A program made the position numbers and the translations under genes. DNA of 12,088 nucleotides from Candidatus Brocadiia bacterium (GTDB lineage Bacteria; Planctomycetota; PUPC01; DSUN01): the NCBI GenBank assembly GCA_016782825.1, contig JADHXT010000071.1, positions 1 through 12,088 of the forward strand. Reading direction: 5' to 3'. This document shows positions 1 to 6,415 of this stretch, piece by piece (position 1 is the stretch's first letter; each line of letters starts with the position of its first letter). Under the pieces are notes generated by a model. It was not told the origin of the DNA. It ran no database searches and saw nothing but the letters and a program-made list of their open reading frames with translations.

Positions 1-1
1 A

Positions 2-592
2 GTTGGAATCCAGGAGAAAGATAAACCCAATGTTAGACATATTGATCCGAAGGTTGGGGTGTGGCATAGGGTGAAACTGACCATGCGGCGGCGGACCTTC
101 TCGTCCGAGTTCGACGGTGAAGTGCTTCTTGACAAATTCCAGTATCACGACTGGATGATAAGCATGGACCCGGCGCCGATCAGGCTCCAAAAGCATATCG
201 TCGTACATGGTGACAACCTCGGGAAGGAGAACGCCTGTCCGATCGAATACCGCAATGTCTTCATAAAAGAGCTCGGGCCGGACAGCGTCGAGGCCCCGCC
301 AAGGCCCCGAAAGGCGACTGGGGGCCCGAACTCGGGCATCGAGAAGCTGCTGATCCAGATCGATCAAACCGGCCTGCCCAAAGGGTATATCCCCCAAAAG
401 CACCAGGACTACGTGGATCGGCGAACTGCTGGACTGAGCGGTCGACAGAAAGCAAGGCTCGGGCAACTTTGGGCGGCGAGACAGCGAGTCCATCCCAAGA
501 TGCCCAATCGAGGCGCATCGTTTGTGAAGATCCTCGAATACGTGGCCGCAGACGAGCAACCCAAGAAGCCGCGCGAAGGGAGGAACAGATGA
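2..592 (+). CDS. DUF1080 (3-keto-glycoside hydrolase-like) protein, 3' part, with extra C-terminal module
   Basis: The reading frame is open to the left edge (first full codon at base 2), so the start and any signal peptide lie outside the window. A GTG at 59 is an internal codon rather than a convincing start, because the DUF1080-like sequence continues upstream of it. About 100 residues match the end of a DUF1080 domain: a GVWHRVKLT strand, a DGEVLLD strand, then PIRLQKH and IEYRNVFIKEL, the usual 'GPI.LQ.H ... fRNi.IkEL' ending. Family knowledge: DUF1080 members cleave glycosides oxidised to the 3-keto form, usually outside the cytoplasm. After a Pro/Arg/Gly-rich linker comes a ~76-residue tail (332-559) shared with the next gene's product. 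The stop TGA overlaps the next ATG (ATGA), implying translational coupling. DUF1080 assignment is fairly sure; the substrate is unknown. GC content is lower than in the genes from 2.35 kb onward. Confidence 0.85.
   Translation, partial: VGIQEKDKPNVRHIDPKVGVWHRVKLTMRRRTFSSEFDGEVLLDKFQYHDWMISMDPAPIRLQKHIVVHGDNLGKENACPIEYRNVFIKELGPDSVEAPPRPRKATGGPNSGIEKLLIQIDQTGLPKGYIPQKHQDYVDRRTAGLSGRQKARLGQLWAARQRVHPKMPNRGASFVKILEYVAADEQPKKPREGRNR
332..559 (+). other. C-terminal shared module, copy A (protein level)
   Basis: This stretch encodes 76 residues at the end of the DUF1080 protein that align without gaps to the end of the Gfo/Idh protein (2113-2340); I counted 43 identical positions by hand. Conserved blocks are EKLLI, LPK, KHQ.YVDRR, G.QKAR.G.LW, and MPNRG.SFV.I.E.VA. 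The residue pattern suggests three or four short amphipathic, basic helices with no membrane segment. I do not recognise a named family. The DNA copies differ at many positions, so this is an old domain-level relation, not a recent duplication. Confidence 0.8.
578..583 (+). promoter_or_regulatory. Ribosome binding site of the Gfo/Idh gene
   Basis: GGGAGG lies five bases upstream of the ATG at 589, inside the end of the DUF1080 gene. It selects ATG 589 over earlier in-frame codons, and that choice also gives a proper Tat signal at the N-terminus. Confidence 0.8.
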
Positions 593-1083
593 ACCGGCAA
601 TCAGGTCTTACACGACGTGGGTTTGTGGGCGCTGCTGCAGGCGCGGCAGCGTTCACGGCTGTTCCGCGACACGTTCTTGGCCGAACAGCTCCAAGCAACC
701 TCGTCAATATCGCTGCTGTAGGCTCAGGAGGGCACGGGGCCTTTGTCGTTAACCAAATGCTCAAGGCAGGCGGGATAAACGTCGTTGCCCTCTGTGATGT
801 GGATGCCGAGTTCGCGAGCCACATTGAAACAAAGGAATATGGTAGCCGCAGAATCACAGGCCTCTACAGGCGGTTCCCCAAGGTCCCAAAGTACAGAGAC
901 TTCCGGGTTATGCTCGACAAAGAGCAGAAGGACATTGATGCCGCTGTGATCACTACACCCGAGCACATACACACATCTGCCGCCGCGATGGCCATGAAGA
1001 TGGGGAAGCACGTCTATTGCTCGAAGCTACTTGGCCACAATACCTATGAGATACGCCTGGCGACCCAATTGGCCGAGCAATAG
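589..1083 (+). CDS. Gfo/Idh/MocA oxidoreductase, N-terminal Rossmann part with Tat signal, ending at in-frame TAG
   Basis: This is the first 164 residues of a Gfo/Idh/MocA-family NAD(P)-dependent oxidoreductase. The N-terminus carries a twin-arginine signal (TRRGFVG, Arg9-Arg10) followed by an Ala-rich hydrophobic segment, so the protein should be exported folded with its cofactor. The Rossmann motif GSGGHG is at residues 45-50, the acidic strand end CDVD at 69-72, and TPEHIH at 123-128. The family's EKP motif reads SKLL: the lysine is kept (Lys146) but the proline is Leu. The frame stops at TAG 1081-1083 just before the strand that normally reads GV(V/I)TQMG, and the homology continues in the same frame from 1084. 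The two pieces together would give 584 codons. A broken gene, a sequencing error, or a real split with reinitiation are all possible. The start overlaps the upstream stop. Confidence 0.85.
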   Translation: MNRQSGLTRRGFVGAAAGAAAFTAVPRHVLGRTAPSNLVNIAAVGSGGHGAFVVNQMLKAGGINVVALCDVDAEFASHIETKEYGSRRITGLYRRFPKVPKYRDFRVMLDKEQKDIDAAVITTPEHIHTSAAAMAMKMGKHVYCSKLLGHNTYEIRLATQLAEQ

Positions 1084-1101
1084 GGGGTGATCACCCAGAT
1101 G
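1081..1101 (+). other. In-frame amber codon embedded in an SD-like sequence before an ATG
   Basis: TAG at 1081-1083 interrupts the Gfo/Idh frame. From 1082 the sequence AGGGGGTGATC matches the 16S-complementary consensus AGGAGGTGATC at all but one base, and that one can form a G:U pair. An in-frame ATG follows at 1099, eleven bases after the GGGGG core. Homologues commonly read A-G-V-V-T-Q-M-G here, so GGG GTG ATC ACC CAG ATG is also ordinary coding sequence and the SD match may be partly chance. One base change (for example AAG to TAG) would restore a sense codon. Confidence 0.6.
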
Positions 1102-2343
1102 GGGATCGGCAACCACACCACCGAGGTATTCCATCAGGCCGTCGAGATAGTCCAGGCCGGTGGTATTGGGGCGGTCAGAGAGGCACATGTTTGGTGTGAC
1201 AATGAATGGGACCCATATCGGGGGGCCAAGGCCTGGCCGCCGAGAGCTGTAAGGGACTATAATCCCAAGAACGCGGATAGGCAGCTAAGGGAGAAGAAGC
1301 CCATCCCAGCTCACCTGGATTGGGATTTGTGGCTGGGACCAGCAGAATACCACCCTTATCCAGGCTTCGGACGCGGTCTTTACCATCCCTCGAACTGGCG
1401 CAGTTGGTGGGACTTTGGCAACGGGAGGATTGGGGACATCGGCAGCCACGCCATCGACCTGGTGTTCTGGGCACTGGACCTCAAGTACCCATTGACAGCA
1501 GAAGGGGAAGGGCCCGGCCGTGCCGGGTTGGAACGTGTGCCCCCCTGGCAGAAAGCTACATGGACGTTTCCGGCGCGAGGAAACAAGCCGCCGGTGACAC
1601 TGAGATGGTGCCACGGCAATGTGCGCTTCGACGAGTTGAGAGATCTGGATCTGCCTCACGAGTGGCCCGTTGGCATACACTTTGTTGGTACAGAGGGTAG
1701 GCTGACGATGCAGATCGAAAGGGGACCTGCCGGTCCCATGGTGTTGTATCCGAAAGCGAAGTTCGCCAATTACACGCCGCCACCACGTACGCTGCCCCGA
1801 TCTCCCGGTGGTGAGTATCGCCAGTGGATACAGGCAGTCAGAACTGACAGTCAAGCGAGAGCTGAAATGCCCTTCAGCTACTCGGGACCCTTGTGTGAGA
1901 CGTTGGCGTTGGGCAATGTCGCCTATCGCGTTGGTAAGAAGCTCAAGTGGGATCCGGTTCACATGAAGGCCGCCAATGCTCCTGAGGCGGATAGGTTCAT
2001 TCAAGGCAGCTACCGTCGAGGGTGGGAACTGGACAAGCCCAAGATCCCAATAGGAGTTCCATCAGAGAAGATAGGTAGTGCGCCAGATACCCGAAAGCGC
2101 CGGCCTCCTCGCTCGGAGCTTGAGAAACTGCTCATCCGCATCGAGAAGAACGACCTGCCCAAGGCGTACAACCCCCTCAAGCACCAGGAATACGTCGACC
2201 GACGCATGGCTGCAATGAGGGGGAAGCAGAAGGCGAGGGTTGGGCATCTCTGGAAAGAGAAACTGCGGCTCGATCCCGACATGCCGAACCGGGGCAAGTC
2301 CTTCGTCAGGATCATGGAACACGTGGCCACGAACGGAGAGTGA
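1087..2343 (+). CDS. Gfo/Idh/MocA oxidoreductase, C-terminal part, with extra C-terminal module
   Basis: This continues the preceding gene in the same frame after the TAG. It encodes the last Rossmann strand (VITQMGIGNH) and the substrate-binding alpha/beta domain. Family hallmarks typical of planctomycete Gfo/Idh proteins are LDWDLWLGPA, NWRSWWDFGNG, and GRIGDIGSHAIDLVFWAL, where the Asp and His of D-I-G-S-H are the likely substrate or catalytic residues (residues 283 and 287 if the gene is read through). If translated separately it could start at GTG 1087 or ATG 1099; the latter has a long SD match 11 bases upstream. Alone it lacks the NAD-binding GxGGxG and the EKP-motif lysine, so it could work only with the first piece. 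The last 76 residues (2113-2340) are the module shared with the DUF1080 protein, following a basic, proline-containing linker. TGA stop; the next gene begins 7 bases later. The role inferred is oxidation or reduction of a sugar hydroxyl beside the DUF1080 hydrolase. Confidence 0.85.
   Translation: MITQMGIGNHTTEVFHQAVEIVQAGGIGAVREAHVWCDNEWDPYRGAKAWPPRAVRDYNPKNADRQLREKKPIPAHLDWDLWLGPAEYHPYPGFGRGLYHPSNWRSWWDFGNGRIGDIGSHAIDLVFWALDLKYPLTAEGEGPGRAGLERVPPWQKATWTFPARGNKPPVTLRWCHGNVRFDELRDLDLPHEWPVGIHFVGTEGRLTMQIERGPAGPMVLYPKAKFANYTPPPRTLPRSPGGEYRQWIQAVRTDSQARAEMPFSYSGPLCETLALGNVAYRVGKKLKWDPVHMKAANAPEADRFIQGSYRRGWELDKPKIPIGVPSEKIGSAPDTRKRRPPRSELEKLLIRIEKNDLPKAYNPLKHQEYVDRRMAAMRGKQKARVGHLWKEKLRLDPDMPNRGKSFVRIMEHVATNGE
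2113..2340 (+). other. C-terminal shared module, copy B (protein level)
   Basis: These are the last 76 residues of the Gfo/Idh protein, ungapped and 43/76 identical by hand count to residues encoded at 332-559. The invariant tryptophan (G.LW), the MPNRG block and the SFV.I.E.VA helix are all kept. Usual Gfo/Idh proteins end before this point, so it is an appended domain. GC in two sampled 60-base lines here is 60-62%, slightly above the preceding part of the gene. Confidence 0.8.
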
Positions 2344-2350
2344 CCCACCT

Positions 2351-3223
2351 GTGAGAACTCCAGTCTTCCTCACGGTTCTGTCCCTTGGGTTGTCGTTGTG
2401 CGCCGCCGGCCAGCCCCCCGAGTCGCCGCTCTGGGACACGCCGCCGCAGGAGACCGGTGTCAAAGAGCAAGTTCGATCCGTCAAGCCACGGCCGGGAGCC
2501 CCGTCCGGGCTGAATCGCGCATACAGCCTCGTCTCGTTGCCCACCTACAGCATCCATCGCCCGAAGAAGCCGAATGGTGTGGGACTGGTGATCTGTCCTG
2601 GCGGCGGGTTCCGCGACGTCTGGATCGACCGCGAGGGCCACGATCTGGCGATCTGGTTGAAGGCTCACAACGTCACCTCCCTCGTCCTGAAGTACCGGAC
2701 CCGCCTGGACAACGGCAACATCACGGCGAACGGCTTCCAGACGTACCTGCGCGCCGTTCAGGCCGACGGCAGGCAGGCGATTCGCGTTCTCAGGAGGCGC
2801 GCGTCGGCCCTCGGCTTGAAGCCCAACAAGATCGGCATCTGCGGGTTCTCGGCTGGCGGCCATCTTGCGCTATCCTGCGCGGTCTACCCCGAGCCCAAGG
2901 GGGCGGGCGCCAAGGTCAGCGGGATGCCGGACTTCGCCGGCCTCTTCTACCCGGGGATCCCCAAGGACATTGGCCCGATCGTCGGACGCCGCACTATCTG
3001 TCCGATGTTCATCGTCAACGCCCGCGTCGACGAGGTGACGCCTGTGGACAAGTGCATCGGCTTCTACTCGATGCTGCTCGCGGCCGGGGTTAACGCCGAG
3101 CTCCACGTCTTCAGCAAGGGCTCCCACGGCTTCGACCTGGGCACAGGCCGAGGGAAGTCGATGGCGATCTGGCCGACCAGCTTCGTCGCCTGGCTCAATG
3201 ACACCAACATCATCCAGGACTAG
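2351..3223 (+). CDS. Exported alpha/beta hydrolase (acetyl-xylan-esterase/BD-FAE-like)
   Basis: A 290-residue serine hydrolase. I chose GTG 2351: it gives a clean signal peptide (short n-region, hydrophobic VFLTVLSLGLSL, cleavage near CAAG-Q at about residue 20), and GGAG inside the upstream gene's end lies about ten bases away; earlier in-frame starts run back through the Gfo/Idh gene. The oxyanion region is CPGGGF (82-87), the nucleophile elbow GFSAGG with Ser167, the acid Asp227 in NARVDEVTP, and His259 in GSHGF. That order and spacing fit the esterase/lipase group that removes acyl groups from polysaccharides. The start lies 7 bases after the Gfo/Idh stop and the TAG stop lies 3 bases before the next gene, so it is operonic. 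Its use of TAG as terminator argues against TAG being a sense codon here. The exact ester substrate is unknown; a peptidase of the same fold cannot be excluded. Confidence 0.88.
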   Translation: MRTPVFLTVLSLGLSLCAAGQPPESPLWDTPPQETGVKEQVRSVKPRPGAPSGLNRAYSLVSLPTYSIHRPKKPNGVGLVICPGGGFRDVWIDREGHDLAIWLKAHNVTSLVLKYRTRLDNGNITANGFQTYLRAVQADGRQAIRVLRRRASALGLKPNKIGICGFSAGGHLALSCAVYPEPKGAGAKVSGMPDFAGLFYPGIPKDIGPIVGRRTICPMFIVNARVDEVTPVDKCIGFYSMLLAAGVNAELHVFSKGSHGFDLGTGRGKSMAIWPTSFVAWLNDTNIIQD

Positions 3224-3226
3224 CTC

Positions 3227-6200
3227 GTGCGTCGACAACTCACCACAGGCCTCGGTGTCCTGGCGGCCTTCGCCCTTGCGACGCGTGCTGGAACCGCGCC
3301 CGACTCCGCCAGAGCGCTCATCAAGGCATCCGGCGTCAGGGGCGGGCTCGTCGTGGTGGTTGGCTGCGATGACCCGTCTCTCCTGGCGGCATTGCGGGCG
3401 GCCGGTCCCTACCTGATCCACGGCCTGGACGGCGATCCGGACGCGGTCGCGGCTGCGCGGAAACACCTTCGGCAACGGAACCTCTACGGCCCTGTGACCG
3501 TCTCCCGACTGCGGGGCGCACAGCTTCCCTATGTGGACAGCCTCGTGAACCTGGTCGTCATGGCGGGCTCTGCGCAGGTCCCGGCCGACGAGGTGTTCAG
3601 GGTCCTCGCCCCGGGTGGCGCCATCGCGGACATGCGGAAGTCAGAGATCGTGGCCACCCGCAAGCACTGGCCCGCGGAGCTGGACGAGTGGACCCACTAT
3701 CTCTACGACGCCTCAAACAACGCCGTGTCGGACGACGCGCAGGTCGCCCCGCCACGGGGCCTGCGGTGGACGTGCGGGCCCAGGTATGCGCGGAGCCACG
3801 AGCACTTCGCCAGCATGAGCGCGATGGTCACGGCCGGCGGGCGGCTCTTCACAATCATCGACGAAGGCCCCATCCGCTCGGTCTACCTGCCGCCGCGATG
3901 GAACCTGGTGGCCAGAGACGCGTTCAGCGGCGTGCTGCTCTGGAGGAAGCCGATCACGAACTGGGAAGCTCATCTGCGGGGGTTCCGCAGCGGCCCACCC
4001 GAGATTGGCCGGCGCATGGTGGCGGCGGGAGACCGGGTCTACGTCGCCCTCGGGTACGGGGAGCCAGTGACAGTCCTCGACGCCGCGACAGGGAAGAAGC
4101 TCGCGACGCTTGCCAGCACCAGCGGCGCGCGCGAACTCCTTCTCACCAACGGGGTGCTGTACGTGCTCGCCGACAACATGACGGCGGCCCAGCACAACGC
4201 GCGGCGGGAGTGGGTCAACCGAGAGTTCCTGCGCACCGATCCGCGGCTATCGATCTGGCGTCGTCTTCCGCGCAAGGCGCTGCCCATCTACGGCGTTCAG
4301 CGGGTCGTGGCGATCGCGACCGCGACCGGCAAACTGCTCTGGACGCGAGACTTCGAGGCCCCCGGCGAGATCGCGCCCACCACCATGGCGGTCGACGGCG
4401 GGAAGGTCTGCCTTCAGACCCTCGCTCACGTGGTCTGTCTCGATGGCGCCAGGGGCAAGGAGCTGTGGCGCGCCCGCCGCCCGATCGCGACGAGTCGGTT
4501 CTCCTGGTCCACGCCCACACTGGTCATTGACGGCGGCGTTGTGCTGACCGTCGACCGCAAGGCGAGCGACAATGTGGGCAAGTTCCCGCCTGCTCGGGGC
4601 AGCGAGTGGATCACGTCGAGCGGCGACTCGCAGAAGAAGCAGGACGGCGAGTTGGTGGCCTTCTCTCTCGAGGATGGGAAGGAGCTCTGGCGGGCGCCTT
4701 GCTCGGAGAACTACAACGTCCCGCTCGACATCTTCGTGATCGCGGGCGTGGTGTGGGTCGGCAACTTGCGCCATGGCGATGACCCCGGCTTCACGATGGG
4801 ACGGGACCTGAAGAGCGGCAGGGTTGTCGCCAGGATCCCGCCCCAGAAGGCCTATGGGCACCATCGCTGCTACCGCAACAAGGCGACCGTGCGATGGCTT
4901 CTGGTGGGCCGCGGCGGCGTCCAGTTCATCGATCACAAGAGCGGAACGTGCCGAGGCTCCCCGGTGGCGCGGGGAAGCTGCCAGTACGGTGTCATGCCCG
5001 CCAACGGTCTCGTCTACGTACCGCGTCATTCTTGCGCATGCAACCCCAAGAGCCTGCTGACGGGGCTGAATGCCCTCTCTCCGCAGTCCAGCGCGGGAGA
5101 AGGGCAGATGCCGCTCGAGAGGGGGCCGGCCTACGCTGAGATCTCCAGTCTCAAGGGACGAGCATCCACGACAGGATGGCCGACGTACCGCCGCGACGCG
5201 CGCCGAAGCGCCTATCAGGACCTGCCCGCACCGGTCGCACCGGCCGTCGCGTGGACAAGGGAGCTCTCCCCGCCCATCACCGCGCCGGTCGCCGATGGCG
5301 ACATTGTCGCTGTCGCGGAGCGGGAGCGTCATGCGCTGCACGCCCTGTCGGTGGTGGACGGCAAGCCCGTGTGGACCTTCGTCGCCGACGGCCGGATCGA
5401 CTCGCCGCCAACGCTGTTCGGCGGCCTGGCCGTGTTCGGAACGCGGAACGGGTTCGTCTACTGCCTGCGGGCCTCCGACGGGGCGCTCGTCTGGCGATTC
5501 CGCGCCGCGCCGCGGGATCGGCGCCTCTTCGCCTGCGAGCAGCTCGAATCGGTGTGGCCTGTGCACGGGTCCGTGCTGGTCGACGACACGCTCTCGGGCG
5601 GCGTGGCCACAGCCTACTTCGCGGCCGGCAGGTCCTCTCACATCGACGGCGGCATTCGCCTCTACGCGCTGGATCTGAGGACGGGCCAGATGCGCCGCAA
5701 GACAGACGTGAGCACGACCCAAGGCGCCGGCGTCGGCCGAATCAGGCAGGGAGCGCTGCCCGACATCCTCTCTGTCCAGGGGGGCGCCATCTGGATGCGC
5801 CACGTGGGCGTTGACAAGAACTTCGCCCCGGTCAGGCCCCGCCCTCATCTCTTCGCCCCGGGCGGGTTCCTCGATGACACGTGGTGGCACCGCACCTACT
5901 GGGTCTACGGCACGGAGATCGGGGGCGGCTACAGCAACTGGCCGCTGGTCGGCAATGCCTCGCCCGCCGGGCGCCTGCTCGCCCTCGACGGTGGGAAGCT
6001 CGTCTACGGGTATGGGCGGATGGCATACCGGGTCGGTGACGGACACGTCCGCCCGGACATGACGGAGGACTACAGGCTGTTCGCGGAACTTCTGGACCGC
6101 GCGCCGGCAGCCACAAGGCGGCAGGAAAGGAAGCGCCGAGTCAGGTGGACCGCGCGACTGCCCTTCGTGGCCCGGTCGATCGTGCTGGCCCGCGATGCCC

Positions 6201-6415
6201 TGTTGGTTGCGGGTGGGAGCTCGGCCGACGAATCCCGCGAGAGGGTCGGCCCGGGCACGCTCTGGATCGCTTCGCGCGAAGGCGGCTCGAAGCGGGCCGC
6301 GTGCGTGCTCCCAGCTCCGCCTGTACTCGACGGCGTGGGCCTGACCGAGAAGGGCGTCTTCGTCTCCACGATCGACGGGGCCGTCGTCTGTCTTCGAGGA
6401 GCGAGCGATGAGTGA
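3227..6415 (+). CDS. Exported PQQ-like beta-propeller protein with N-terminal methyltransferase-like domain
   Basis: A 1062-residue protein. GTG 3227 follows the previous stop by three bases, with AGGA seven bases upstream. Residues 1-23 look like a signal peptide (RR, then LGVLAAFALA, then small residues). Residues ~28-135 resemble a class I SAM-methyltransferase Rossmann fold: LVVVVGCDDP, LIHGLDGDP, LPYVDSLVNLVV, EVFRVLAPGGA. The glycine-rich loop is GCDDP rather than GxGxG, so SAM binding is doubtful. From EWTHYLYD (~144) to the end are PQQ-type propeller blades (D-A-x-T-G-K-x-L-W, LWRAP, VDGKPVWTF), with family landmarks such as MSAMVTAGGRLFTIIDEGP, CQYGVMPANGLVYVPRHSCAC, and TYWVYGTEIGGGYSNW. 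A second propeller block begins near residue 648 (GWPTYRRDARRSAYQ). This two-part design recurs in planctomycete proteins. Whether it binds a cofactor or only acts as a binding scaffold is unknown. The end overlaps the next gene by 8 bases. Confidence 0.9.
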   Translation: MRRQLTTGLGVLAAFALATRAGTAPDSARALIKASGVRGGLVVVVGCDDPSLLAALRAAGPYLIHGLDGDPDAVAAARKHLRQRNLYGPVTVSRLRGAQLPYVDSLVNLVVMAGSAQVPADEVFRVLAPGGAIADMRKSEIVATRKHWPAELDEWTHYLYDASNNAVSDDAQVAPPRGLRWTCGPRYARSHEHFASMSAMVTAGGRLFTIIDEGPIRSVYLPPRWNLVARDAFSGVLLWRKPITNWEAHLRGFRSGPPEIGRRMVAAGDRVYVALGYGEPVTVLDAATGKKLATLASTSGARELLLTNGVLYVLADNMTAAQHNARREWVNREFLRTDPRLSIWRRLPRKALPIYGVQRVVAIATATGKLLWTRDFEAPGEIAPTTMAVDGGKVCLQTLAHVVCLDGARGKELWRARRPIATSRFSWSTPTLVIDGGVVLTVDRKASDNVGKFPPARGSEWITSSGDSQKKQDGELVAFSLEDGKELWRAPCSENYNVPLDIFVIAGVVWVGNLRHGDDPGFTMGRDLKSGRVVARIPPQKAYGHHRCYRNKATVRWLLVGRGGVQFIDHKSGTCRGSPVARGSCQYGVMPANGLVYVPRHSCACNPKSLLTGLNALSPQSSAGEGQMPLERGPAYAEISSLKGRASTTGWPTYRRDARRSAYQDLPAPVAPAVAWTRELSPPITAPVADGDIVAVAERERHALHALSVVDGKPVWTFVADGRIDSPPTLFGGLAVFGTRNGFVYCLRASDGALVWRFRAAPRDRRLFACEQLESVWPVHGSVLVDDTLSGGVATAYFAAGRSSHIDGGIRLYALDLRTGQMRRKTDVSTTQGAGVGRIRQGALPDILSVQGGAIWMRHVGVDKNFAPVRPRPHLFAPGGFLDDTWWHRTYWVYGTEIGGGYSNWPLVGNASPAGRLLALDGGKLVYGYGRMAYRVGDGHVRPDMTEDYRLFAELLDRAPAATRRQERKRRVRWTARLPFVARSIVLARDALLVAGGSSADESRERVGPGTLWIASREGGSKRAACVLPAPPVLDGVGLTEKGVFVSTIDGAVVCLRGASDE
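6396..6401 (+). promoter_or_regulatory. Ribosome binding site of the SHD1-domain gene
   Basis: GAGGAG lies six bases before ATG 6408, inside the end of the propeller gene. It supports ATG 6408 even though this start gives an unusually long n-region before the signal-peptide core. Confidence 0.75.

Noticed and set aside
1081..1083. TAG as a recoded sense codon (alternative genetic code or pyrrolysine)
   Set aside because: TAG is the natural stop of the hydrolase at 3221-3223 and of the coiled-coil gene at 11515-11517, and Gfo/Idh enzymes are not known pyrrolysine proteins, so global recoding is unlikely.
3688..4530. Plus-strand open frame in another phase inside the propeller gene, and similar ones at 5176-5814 and 8249-9133
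   Set aside because: Arg/Gly/Ala-rich out-of-frame translations of GC-rich coding sequence; no family similarity.
4247..6046. Long minus-strand open frame (599 codons) opposite the propeller gene
   Set aside because: It lies wholly inside a gene with clear family motifs; long antisense frames are expected in GC-rich DNA, and its Arg/Asp/His/Val-rich translation shows no domain.
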